Below the pieces are notes generated by a model that was not told the origin of the DNA, did not search any database, and saw nothing but the letters and a program-made list of their open reading frames with translations. A DNA stretch of 64,000 nucleotides from Rotaria sp. Silwood1 (Eukaryota; Rotifera; Eurotatoria; Philodinida; Philodinidae). The DNA is taken from contig CAJNOP010000004.1 in the NCBI GenBank assembly GCA_905250075.1, forward strand, positions 1,426,971-1,490,970, given 5' to 3'. This document shows, one piece after another, positions 47,371 to 58,871 of this stretch. Numbering within the stretch: the stretch's first letter is position 1; each line of letters begins with the position of its first letter. Position numbers and translations under genes: made by a program.

Positions 47371-50300
47371 TGTTATTTTTCAAATAATAATAGACAGAGA
47401 TTATTGAGTAGATATCCAAAAAACAAAATGATAATTAATCAATATTAGATTTCGTTAGATTTTTTTTTCTTTATTGTATTTCCCTTATGATTAACACGTA
47501 AGTGTGACACATGAAATTAAATTAAAAAAAATACTTCAGCAGTCTCTCATTCGTATATGACTGTTACTATAAAAAAAAAAAGACAAAAAATGAAAATTTA
47601 TGAGCAAATATTATTATATTATTATTATATTTTCAAAATTGACTTTCTTTCCTCTCTTTTTTTTTTGATTAAATTATTACATGCAATTCATTTTTGGAAT
47701 TTTTCAAGCAATAAATTAGTTTCATAATAGATTACTACATGACAGACATATAATTCGTAACCTCGGTAAAACAAGTTTATTCACAAGGAAAAATAACAAC
47801 ATCCTGTTTTCAATTAATGAAATTTGATCAAATGATGCGAAAATAACCATCAGACGTTGTTTATATATGAATATTTATTTTCAAAATATATCCCCTGAGA
47901 TACTCGAAATTCTACATACTTAACAGAACAGTTATGAATTACTAGAAAGTTCCCAAACATAAAAGGTGAATATCTCCTTTTACATGAGAATATTTCATTC
48001 AAGAAGAAAAAAAATCATTTTCCACATGTCTGCTATTTACAAAATTGACAACCTATTCCCTTATTTCGCCTGTGTAATTTCCAAATCAATAATTGCTATC
48101 TTAGGCTTTTAGAATTGTTAAAAGCACATATATAATTTACGATAAACGCATTTTCTCTTCATGATATAAAAATTCCTTGATGATTAACATTATCGACAAA
48201 AACCAAGTAATTCTTAAATGGAATTTTCTCTGAATAAACTAGTATGATTTAGTGAATTAATAAATATAGATACTATTTCACTACTATTCATAAGACTATC
48301 TAATGTCAATTAAATCTATGAGTTTTTCTTCATCATTTCTCATACTCTTACGAAAAAAAATAATAAAAACTTACTAACCAAAAGAAAAAAAAGAAAGTAA
48401 AATCAAACAAAACAATGATTGTATGCTAGAGTATATGATTTCATAAATAGCTAGCGTGAAAATGTCATTATAAACACTGAGAAAGAAAAGATTGTTAGAT
48501 GAATGAATATATATATATACGTAATAATGATAATAAAGAAAAAGAAAAAGGAAATGACAAAGAGTTTTAAAACCAACATCATACTCACCTCGTTTTTTCT
48601 GAGCTAGTAGTGCTTACTCAATAAGAGCCGGATATTACAAACGAACGATCTCTTTCTCGTTTTCTTTTCTCATGAAGACAAAAATTTCTTGTCAGTTTCA
48701 ATCGTTTGCTTTTGTCTTAATATAGTAAACCATGAACATACTAAACATAGAGAAATTAATAAAACCTGAGGGCATCTTTTTTTTTTTTGATGCTCTCTTC
48801 TTTTGAAAACAGAGCGAGAGAGAGAGAGAGAGAGAGTGAATAGTAGGGTAAAAAACGGAAAATCCCTCAGGAGAAAAAGAGCGAGTGAGAGAAAAAAGCA
48901 ACAAAGTGCATTGAGGAGCAAGCTACTTGTCTATTTAATCTACATTTACAGGCATGCACATGTTTCTATTCTTGCTTGTCATTGCTGATTCTTATATTAC
49001 TGACCAGATAAAAAAATAGATAGATGCAAACATCATGCATATGTATACGTCCTTGCTCAATTCTACATATATATATATATATCAGTTTTAGACACGTTCA
49101 TTCTCAGTGAACAACAACTGATGTTATTTCATAGATATATGACAGATAAATGATGATGTCAGTCGTATAACCTTGTTATCGTGGCAATAGCAATCGTTTT
49201 TCTTTTTTTTTTACGCGTTTATATTTTGTCAATGTTTTTGCTTAGAAATCATCATCTAACAGAACATAACATTTTCTTTTGTTTAATTTAATTCTTGTCG
49301 ACATAAATAGAATGCTGGAGGCACATTCTTTTCTATATATGAATACATTCAAATTCATTTCAATAATGTATAAACAGAAGATAGAAGCCAGTTTATAAAA
49401 AATAAACTATATAATAGAAATTAACAATCCTAAGATGCGTAAAAAAAGAAATATTCGCCATTATTAAAGACAATATGAATACATCCATTTGCAACAAAAA
49501 ATGCTGCGTACCTTAGATATTAATTCTTTTAATGCGACAATGATTGTTATAGAATGCAAGTAGATTAATAATGTAAAACATTGCCATTGAAACTTAAGAT
49601 TAGGGGACAAAAAAAAATGATCTAAAATATAAATGTGCATATATATACATAGAATCAAAAGATTGCGAGTAAGATTCATATGGATTTCATAATGGTTTGA
49701 AAAGATAAAGAATGATGAATTTATTTCATTTAAGAACATTTTTAATATATCCTCTTTTGATGTCAATTAATGGAGGTAATTATATTGAATATATTATCAA
49801 GGGACTCTTGTCTTTCTTTTTCTCTTCATCATATGACAACTGCAAATACTTTATTTGTTTTGTCTCTAGATAAAACAAAATCTAATTAGTTTATGAACTA
49901 TAGACATCTAATGTAAACTATTCAAAAATATTCTCTAGAAAAATATTTTCTTCTTACATCATAACTAAGATACATATATTTTAAAAGCTTGGAATATTAC
50001 TGTCTTAAAAAATCCTATCTATAGCAAAATGAATGAATTAAATTTTGTTATTTATTATAATAATTTCGTTCTTGTAGGAGAATATTCTTACATGTCATTT
50101 GTTTTTTGTTCATTAGATTTACAACATTGCATCGAACATCGTATTATAATGATTTTATATACATAATATATATTTTTTAAATTATAAAAAAAAAAGGAAA
50201 AAAATACTCTTTTTGTAATAGTTAACTATTTGTATAACTACTCGGCTTTTTCTCGTTCATTGTAACCTATTACTTTTCATAAACTAAAAAAAAAATCAAC

Positions 50301-52668
50301 AAATATTTACTGTAAATCCTGGATTAAAAGTTTTTTCTACTTTTCTAACTAGTTGTTTTCATCTCTATATAATCTTTTACTAATAGTTTATATCACAGAA
50401 CTATTATCAAAAATATCTTGATTACTCAAATATAAGAAAACTCTAATACACGTAAACATCCTTTGCATGAAATATTTAGCACAATATCTTGCTTCTGTAA
50501 AACAACTACTGACAAAGATAGATATGGAGTACGATTTAATTAAATGTTTTTTAAACAAACACTATTATGTTCTTTGTATTTAATATGCGTTCTATTAAAC
50601 AAAAAAAAACGTAATAAGCAATCTAGAATAGAGCTAAGCAAGCACGAATTTTCTCGAGTACACATACCTTCTTAGTTTTATTTTAAAATAAATTGCAATC
50701 TCAGTATTTTATTGATAATTTCAATCATGTTTAATTACTCAAAAGACTTTTTTTTTTCCATCGAAAGATTTATTGAGTAAAGCTTTACGAAAACACGTCT
50801 TTCTTTAAAAAAAAATTATCCTTTTATATTAAGATAATAACATGAGTATAAGTCAGGATTAAATACAAGTATTAAAATCTTTACGTGTTTTTTTTCTTTG
50901 GAAACAGTTAATTGCTGAATTAATTTATTTTCAAGATATGTTTACCAATCAAGAAATTAATTAATGTATTTCAATTAATAGAAAATGAGATCGGACCTTG
51001 AATGATCAATGTATCATAATAAAAATCCGGAAAAAATTGAAAATTTCCTTCTTTTTCTTACAAATCTTTATCTGAAGAATGAGGAAATAGGTATTTTTTG
51101 GATGAAGAATATTCAGTGAACCTTTTAATAAAAAGAAAAATTTTCAAACTGCTATTGATTCTGAGCTATGTGTTACTTCTCTTACCTTTTACATTATTCA
51201 TAAATTATTACTTGCACTGACTATAATGATGGATGATTAGACAGACAGATAGATGAATGAGAACAAGACAAATGAAGGCATCACTATTATTTCACTCAAT
51301 GCTTAGAATATAGCGACTAGATTTTCATAATTTTTCTTTTTTTTTCTCCGTTTCTTGAGAATATACACAACCTATGAGAATTGAAATATTTACTAATCGT
51401 TTTTAGAACTTGAATATGTCTTGCCAAATTGATTTTATCTACTAAGCTTTTGGAATTTGTGAAATAAGAGAAAATTGTTGAATTGTATTCATTAAAATCT
51501 TACCACCATTTACAACTGTAGTTATATGATAATTGTATTTATTTTATGAAACAAGACAATTTAAAAAATAATCAAGATAAAATTCTTTTGTTTTTGTCAC
51601 TCATAAGACACATCAACTGATAAACTAATTTTCTAAATAAATAAAAACTCTTCAAATAAATTAACTTATAGTGTTGTGTTAATTAACAAACTAATAGAAT
51701 TTATGTCTCTTACCGTAATAGTTAATGAAATTTTTTAAGATAATGGTTAAAAGAAAATTCGTAGTTAAATAAGAAATAAAAAGTATTTTCATACAAGAAT
51801 AACATTAGAATGTCAGACTCGGTCATCATATATGTCTTGGATTCAGTAGAAGTACTATGTTATTAACATAATGTTAAATACAAGGTTATTCTGTCTATTG
51901 ATTTTATTATTTGTCTCTTGTTATTTGTATATATGCTTAGAATACTTATAATAGAATCTTTGGTTTTCTCACGGTCAAACAAATAACTGTCAAGAAATAT
52001 AATTTACTTTATATATCATTCTGATGAACAAAAACAATAAGAAATAACAAGAATAATGATGTCAAAATAAATTCTAACGAAATTCTATTCTTATTGGTTA
52101 CTCTTATAATAATAGACATAGTTTTATATTTTTTTCTTTATAATTAAACAAAAAGAAAAGGAAAATTAATAAAAAAAAAATATTGTATACTATCATCTAT
52201 TCAGAAAATATTCGAAAGTCTATACGATTTGTATTGTGTTATTTGCTTGATATTCATTGAAACGAAGAAATATTCTCAAGCATACATACACTCATTTATA
52301 TCGCTGCTCTGTAAAAGTTATCCTTTTTTGTTTTAATCAATGAACCTATATTCTAATTTCTATCGAAACTTTCTATTTTCTTACTAGGATTAGAAATTCG
52401 TTAGAGAACTATTCAAAAGTTTGTTAAAACGAATGAACTGACTAATAAATTCATTGAAAGCTTGGTTATGTCGAGATGGTCGCATATATTTGAACGAAGA
52501 GTATACATGAAGAAATAAGTGTTCTATAAAAAGCATCTACATAGTCTTTAGTAACATAGCCGCCAACTAATTACTATTTCCAGTTATTTTATTATTATTT
52601 AACTTTATATTTTATCTTCTTTTTGTCTTTATTTCAATATGCTTTATATTGTCATTTTCTTCTTCAGA
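47371..52668. other. Long gene-poor stretch, 5.3 kb
   Basis: AT-rich with no convincing exon on either strand. It contains a GA microsatellite (48815-48836). An upstream first exon of the 52.7 kb gene may be hidden here, because that gene's first visible exon begins at a splice acceptor. Confidence 0.5.
48815..48836. repeat. GA dinucleotide microsatellite
   Basis: About eleven consecutive GA units, flanked by purine-rich sequence. Confidence 0.9.
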
Positions 52669-54263
52669 TCACAATCGACAACATAGAATAGAACAACACA
52701 TGTATACTGATAAAAATCTTCTTTTCTATCAATCCGATTATGACAAATCTCATTTATTATCACTTCCACATCAATCAAATATTGAAACAAATTCAATCGG
52801 ATATAATTATCAAAATTCAATATTGTTTTCTTCATCTGATACTAATTATAATAATTCATACATACCATTGGAAAAAGATAATCTATCAGCATTATATGTA
52901 TATTATCAAATTGATCCACAAATGTATCCACCACCTGATCTTCAATTTAATGAAACAATTCAACAATTTTTTAATCCATCTCATTTATATTTACAATCAT
53001 TAAGATTAGACAATAACAACTTGTTAGAACAACAAGAAAATATTTGCAATAATAATAGACAAAAATTTTCGAATCAGAAAAAAGATAAAAAACGACTAAA
53101 ATCTAATAGAAATCAAATAAAGAATAATACACAATCAAAAACTTCTAATAATTTTCATCAACAAAATATAATTACTGTACGTCGAATACTTTCTCATGAT
53201 ATTTTTAATTCACAAACAATAATGAACAAATCAAACGAACACAATAATCTTAACAATGAAACTAAAATAAATCAATGTGAGTGTATAATAAATTAAAAAA
53301 TTGTTTCTTTTTTTTTTTTAATTTATCTTCCTATCTATCCTAAAGGGAATGACAAAACTAATCTCATAGAAAATCCATTACAAAATTCTAAACATTATTC
53401 TGCTGAATACAATCCATCACTTACTTTTGTTGAATTACAAACATTACCCATGCAATCAATTACAAACAAATCATTCGTCTCTCCATTAACTACAAATCAT
53501 AATACAAACATTTTGACAACTCTCGTTCCTAATATTCTCTTTCAACAACAAGTACTCGAAAAGAAAATGTCAAAATCGATGAGTATGACAACATTGAAGG
53601 TTACTTCTGTCAGTGATTCATCAACTAGTTCATTAGCCTTTACACGATTACTTACTGATGACAATAATCAAACTAAACCAGATGTTACTATATCCGGTAG
53701 AAACAAAAAAAAACAATAAATGAATGATATATTCTCAACTTGTTTAATAATAAGGTTCACACATTGATTTTGGAACACTGTCTACACCTCATTTATCTAC
53801 TACTTCGTCTATTGTACCTCATTTTTCATCTACAGTTGCTCCTCATGTATCACATCATGTTTTATCATCAACAAATGCAATGTCAGATAATATACATCAA
53901 ACTAAATCAATCATAAGTCCGATTTTAACAAATGAAAATATTCAAAATTTAGTTGATCAATTGAAAATTTATATTGATACACTTAATCTCTTATTTGAAA
54001 ATAAAATTGAACATAAAAAATATGTTATTTCTAATAAAAAATCTTATTCAGACGATAAAATAAATATATCGGAAAAGAAACAAACAGAATTATTGTCATC
54101 ATCATCATCATCATCTTTAATATCAACAAGAACTTGTTCAAGATTCTCCAGACAATCTATTTCCGATGGCAATGACCTTTGTGTTAAAGACATTATTGTT
54201 CGACGATGTCATTCTTTTAATAAATATCAAGGACAAATAAGTATGTTTGATCTTTTCGTATAA
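52669..54263 (+). CDS. Asn/Ser/Gln-rich protein of unknown function
   Basis: Three exons join in phase: 52669-53276, 53346-53696 and 53755-54263. The first is preceded by a strong T/C-rich acceptor, so either an upstream exon supplies the start or translation begins at ATG 52700. The product is about 480 residues, hydrophilic and low in complexity: poly-Asn/Gln patches, a basic segment around KKDKKRLKSNRNQ, Ser/Thr-rich stretches in exons 2 and 3, and a run of eight Ser near the end. There is no signal peptide and no membrane segment or known domain. It may be a disordered regulatory or RNA/DNA-associated protein, but that is only inference from composition. A consensus donor at 54241 (GTATGT) makes the 3' end uncertain. 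Confidence 0.6.
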
Positions 54264-54270
54264 GCAATGA

Positions 54271-54705
54271 ACCGAAAGTTTCTAGACAATAATTATCACT
54301 ATTTTTAGTGTATTCCAATACATTGGAAAAGAAAAATTTTCAGTGCAAAATGATCTTTCGTCACAACTCTAACATTTTTTTTTTTTATTAGATTCACTCA
54401 AACTCTCCCTTCTCGGATCATTTGATAGAGTCGAGATCAATCTTAAGTACTATATCTTTACAGAAATTATCTAATGTCTACAGGAAATAAATAGACTTGT
54501 CTTTAGAAAGATAAGAAATTTGCTTCTTCAGAAAATGTTTTGCAAGTCCGTTCAAAATTTACTTATAGCTCAATAGTCATAGAAAAATTCTATTATATAG
54601 TCCAAAACAGCAGAAAATTCTAATTCTAATATCCTATCAATGTATTGTAATGCGCAAAAAATTGTCATATATATTGTCTAGAAACTTTCAAACCATCTCT
54701 AAATA
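54271..54705. mobile_element. Foldback/MITE-like element just downstream of the N/S/Q-rich gene
   Basis: The left arm, from about 54271 (GAAAGTTTCTAGACAATA, then a segment ending CCAATACATTG), is mirrored by a right arm ending near 54705 (TATTGTCTAGAAACTTTC). The terminal inverted repeats are roughly 55 bp and imperfect. The element is about 435 bp and has no ORF. Its left end lies within 10 bp of the preceding stop codon. Confidence 0.65.
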
Positions 54706-54734
54706 ATATCATTATACTCTAATCATAAAAAAGT

Positions 54735-55295
54735 ACTCAACACTAATAAGAATCTAAATATTGATTTTGAATAGAGAATTTTATTTCCAGAGATGAAAAT
54801 GATGACTAGTTTTTCAAGGATAGAGTCTCTGATTAATCAAAACTTGAGTTTTTCATCTCTTCACATGCACAGATAGAATTCTATTTGAATTATCTAGAAT
54901 GATACTGCACATAATTCTCTAATAAATATCTGCCAGTTGTCTACGATGGTTTTTGATTGAAAAACATCAATGTTACGGTATGCAAAAAAAAAATTATGGT
55001 TTCATACAAATTAGCAGAACAAATGACTTTTATGGTTTCTATAACATTGATCTGTATCCGTCAGAAAACGTCGTAGACAGCTGAGAAACATTTATCAGAA
55101 AATTAGTTGCTCTATCATTTTGAGTATTTCAAATGAGATTCTATTTGCGATGTTGAAGACATGACAAGTTTAGGTTTTGATTTTTCAGAGAGTCTTTCCT
55201 GGGAAAATTAGCAATCATTTGTATCTTCGAAAAGTTCTTCTCCTTGAAAATAAAATTTTCTATAGAAATCAGTATTTAGGTTTCGTATTCGTATT
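54735..55295. repeat. Long imperfect inverted repeat (foldback)
   Basis: Two arms of roughly 250 bp face each other around a centre near 55015. Matching landmarks are GTTGTCTACGATG at about 54938 and its counterpart CGTCGTAGACAGC at about 55069. Further out, the left segment around 54835 reading ATCAAAACTTGAG corresponds to the complement of a segment near 55175. Identity is perhaps three quarters by eye. This is an old foldback element with no coding capacity. Confidence 0.6.
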
Positions 55296-56160
55296 TACTA
55301 CAATAGAAAAAAAAGTGAAAATAAACCTTGTCAAATAATTTTGGGAATCACTGTATATGTTAGACAAAGTTCAGATTTAAGATTCAAAAATAAAAAAAAA
55401 AAAGAATCGAAAAGTATGAGAACAAAGAACTGATTTTATATGTTTCCTATTAACTTTGTCTTAGCAAGTTCCGGTCAACAATAAAAAAAATGAAACAATC
55501 TTTAAGCTTAGATTTAACTGACTTGTATTCTTCCTTGATGTTTATTTACCATTGAATTTGATCTAGTTAATAGATAATAATTACATTATGAATATAAAGT
55601 TCTATTGAGTTAAGTTTCAACTAAAAAAACAATCAAGGACATCTAAACTTACGTATTCTTTGTGTTAGAATAATAAAAATGTATCTTCTCTCAGAATTTG
55701 ATGCTCAAAACAAAAAAACATGTTGATTTGTTTACACATCAAAAATGCTTTTGAACATCATTTTCCCATGTCGATGCCGAAGAAGTCATTCGTGCATATA
55801 TTAGAATATGAAGTCATGAAAATGAATACTCTAGCTACTTAAAGATAACAAGTATATGCTATGTCCTTTAATAGAAATGAAAAAATAGAATTTATTTTAA
55901 AATGAAAGAAAAATAATTCGTAGTTTTATGCCTAGTTACAATCAAAATCTGCCTAAAATTCAATTCCTCTCTTACATATATACATAAAATGGTAGAAAAA
56001 CAATTAACAATAACATTTTGTTGGTTTTTTTCGTTGTATAATGTCACGCAATCAGGTCAAATCCAAATAGTTATATTAGTAGTCGATGAAGGTTTCTATC
56101 TAATATGTTATACAGCAAAGCTTCTACAAAAACTTTCTCAGAACTACTTTTTAATCATGC

Positions 56161-56314
56161 TATTTTAAAGAGTACAAAATGCGGGTTCCCTGCATGTTCT
56201 ATGACTTTCACTAAAAAGTTAAAATATCACAAAAAAACGTGTTTATGATACTTTTAACGTTTTGATGGAAGGTCATGGAAAATGCGACAACCACTCATTT
56301 TATGCTATTTAAAA
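56161..56314. repeat. 154-bp imperfect hairpin
   Basis: The left arm (TTTTAAAGAGTACAAAATGC, on to ATGACTTTCACTAAAAAGTT) pairs with the right arm (ACTTTTAACGTTTTGATGGA, on to GCTATTTAAAATG) around a short spacer at about 56231-56247. It is a small foldback or MITE relic. Confidence 0.6.
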
Positions 56315-56573
56315 TGGCATTGTTAAAAAAAAACAACTCCAGCAAAGTCTTTCGACACTTGAATACTACCGGATCCGGTTAATTTTTAGAAACCTTGGTA
56401 TAGAATTCCTTAAATAGAAAATTTCATTGGCTATTAAAATAACAATGTTATTCTTCTCATTGAAAACGAAACGACTTTTTCATATTTTAGAAAACCAAAG
56501 AGACATACCTCTATCGTATAATAATCAATATAAAAAAATGAAACGATGTTTACTCATCTATCAACGAGATCGA

Positions 56574-56673
56574 NNNNNNNNNNNNNNNNNNNNNNNNNNN
56601 NNNNNNNNNNNNNNNNNNNNNNNNNNNNNNNNNNNNNNNNNNNNNNNNNNNNNNNNNNNNNNNNNNNNNNNNN
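56574..56673. other. Assembly gap (100 N) next to a telomere-like tract
   Basis: Run of 100 N directly followed by CCCACA repeats, so the assembly broke at a simple-repeat array of unknown length. Confidence 0.95.
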
Positions 56674-56718
56674 CACACCCACACCCACACCCACACCCAC
56701 ACACCCACACCCACACCC
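56674..56718. repeat. Interstitial telomere-like CCCACA array
   Basis: Seven or so consecutive CCCACA hexamers (TGTGGG on the other strand), with one irregular unit, starting at the edge of an assembly gap. TGTGGG is the telomeric hexamer reported for bdelloid rotifers. The adjoining sequence is ordinary AT-rich DNA, so this is an internal copy or a healed-break/insertion scar. Confidence 0.8.
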
Positions 56719-57124
56719 TTAATATTTTGAATGAATTTCCAAAGTGTTGCTTAGATTAATTTTACTTCAAATGATTTGTTTTCCTTATACAATTATGTTT
56801 TCCACGCAATTGGATTCTTGAACAAGACTATATTCTGACGGATCAATGAGCTAATGAATTAATTAGATATTCTTCTTTTTACAAATTTCCAACAACAAAA
56901 TCAAAAATCTGGAAATCCGATTTTGTCCAGATTTCATTCACCGTTTTGTTTTACAGGTATCGATCTATATAAGGAACTTTCTACTTTCATATATCAAGTG
57001 AATTCTGCCATTTTGTATAACTAAGTTCTATATATTAGGAACAATCTACGTACAAGCATTGTTCAATTTTAAGAAGGATCGTAGTATATACATTGTTAGA
57101 TTCTAGGAATAATCCCAGTTGAAA
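56719..57124. other. Intergenic sequence, nothing recognised
   Basis: AT-rich sequence between the telomere-like array and the minisatellite. Confidence 0.4.
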
Positions 57125-57645
57125 CAGTTGAAATCCTTTAGACTCTTGATGACATTCTGATGCAATCTTTAGAAACTTTGATAACATCCTGGGGAAATCT
57201 GTTCAAAATGACGATTCAATCTTTGGAAAATCTTTAGAATTCTTGGGAAATCTTCAGAAATCTCGACGAAATCCTTGAGAAATTTTTATAAATCTTGATG
57301 AAATCCTTAGGAAATCTTCAGAAATCTGGATGAAATCCTGGACAAGCATTTAGAAATCTTGATGAAATCCTTGGGAAATCTTCATAAATCTTGATGAAAT
57401 CTTTGTGAAATCTTCAGAAATCTCGAGGAAATCCTTGAGAAATCTTTAGAAATCTGGATGAAATCCTGGGGAAATCTTCAGAAATCTCGTTGAAATGCTG
57501 GGGAAATCTTTAGAAATCTCGATGAAATCCTTGAGAAATCTTTAGAAATCTTGAGGAAAATTGGATGAAATTGTCAGAAATCTCTAGTAAATCTTTGGAA
57601 ATTTTGAGAATGCTAGAATGAAATCTGTGTGAAATGTTGATTGAA
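57125..57645. repeat. Degenerate minisatellite, unit about 30 bp
   Basis: Repeated variants of GAAATCCTTGAGAAATCTT followed by AGAAATCTCGAT, with an internal GAAATC sub-period. About 15 diverged copies run through the region. Confidence 0.75.
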
Positions 57646-57960
57646 TCCTTGTGCAATCGAAACAGATTCAGCCAACTTCTGATGAAATCCGACTGTATTC
57701 TGTCGGAGCCTTACGTTATCAGGCGTTTCTCTGTGAAAGGATCCTGGTGGTTACGGCATTATCTGACAAACAGTTCCAACAGGATCCGATCGGATCCTTT
57801 CCGACGTAATCCGGTCCGGAATCCGTTAGTTAGGAATCCTGTGAAATACGGTTGGGTTCCGATCAGATTTAGTTGGGAACCCGACGAATTCCGGTGTGAT
57901 TCGACATCAGATCCGATAGTTTCCGGTAGGATCTACAGGTCGGATTGAATCACCTGGGTA
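57646..57960. repeat. GC-richer block of degenerate ATCCG-type repeats
   Basis: Clearly richer in G and C than its surroundings. It is built from irregular ATCCGGT, GGATCCG and CCGATCGGATCC-like words in both orientations. The 104-codon frame crossing it is a composition artefact. It directly follows the minisatellite and may be part of the same expanding repeat complex. Confidence 0.5.
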
Positions 57961-58871
57961 AATAAAATAAAATGATTGAAGAACCACTTTTTTGATGAAA
58001 AAAAATTCCGTCCTTAAAGGGTTAATCTCTTGGTAGATTTGTCATTGATGTTCGTATCTTTTTGAAAATATAATATAAATTATTCGATTCATCTCAAAGA
58101 GAACATTAATAATTTTTGACTTAAGATGTTTAATGTGACTTTATTTTATAATCTCTTGTCTAAATCCGTTGGCTCACTTTATCTATACAGCGTTTGTTTC
58201 TATAATAGAATTTTTTTAAAAGTTATTTGTGCATTTCAAGCTCAACTAAATTCTTATGTCTACTATCACATTATTATGAAGAAGGCAAATTATGAATTAA
58301 CATATCAAAACTTTGCTATGATAATAACATTTGAAGAATGATGAAATAGTGTAGAATTAAAAATGTCTATATAGGTTGCCATTATGCATAGAAATTTTTC
58401 TCGAACCTCCTATGACATGTTTTAGTGTTGACATTATGAATTTTTATGTCCTAAAGTAGAATAGTGACAGATCTTTCTTCGTTTTATGTTTCTATACTAC
58501 ATTAGTTTAATCTAATCCAAATGGCAATGTGAAAATCTGCTTGTTTCAGTCAATTCTAATTTTATATTATAATGTTATCGTCGTCGTTCAAACATCGTCA
58601 ATCTATTTATCAACGTTCGTATACTCAATTCTAACATATCACTACATGATTGATAGTCAAAAATTTCAACAGTACAGAGTTAAAATGTGTTATTTAATAA
58701 AAAGATTATTTTTATTTCACTCTTGATTTGATTACGTTAAAGATAATGTTAGTTGAACATGTGTTAAATATAAGAGTAATATTCTATATGGTTTTCAAGC
58801 TACTTGTGTTCTATGAATTAGGAAAAAAAAGCAAAAGAAATGTTTGTTATGAGAATAGTCAAAGATGAAAT
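57961..58871. other. Intergenic 3' flank of the fibrocystin-like gene
   Basis: AT-rich. The open frames at 58126-58341 and 58529-58726 have no recognisable content. Confidence 0.45.

Noticed and set aside
52649..52651. Start of the N/S/Q-rich gene at 52649
   Set aside because: The codon is TTG inside a polypyrimidine tract directly before an AG acceptor; this is intron sequence.
57634..57948. 104-codon plus-strand ORF
   Set aside because: Lies in a GC-richer degenerate repeat block; the Arg/Ser/Asn-rich translation mirrors repeat words.
58126..58341. 71-codon ORF downstream of the fibrocystin-like gene
   Set aside because: AT-rich composition gives hydrophobic and Tyr/Phe-rich chance frames here; no motif recognised.
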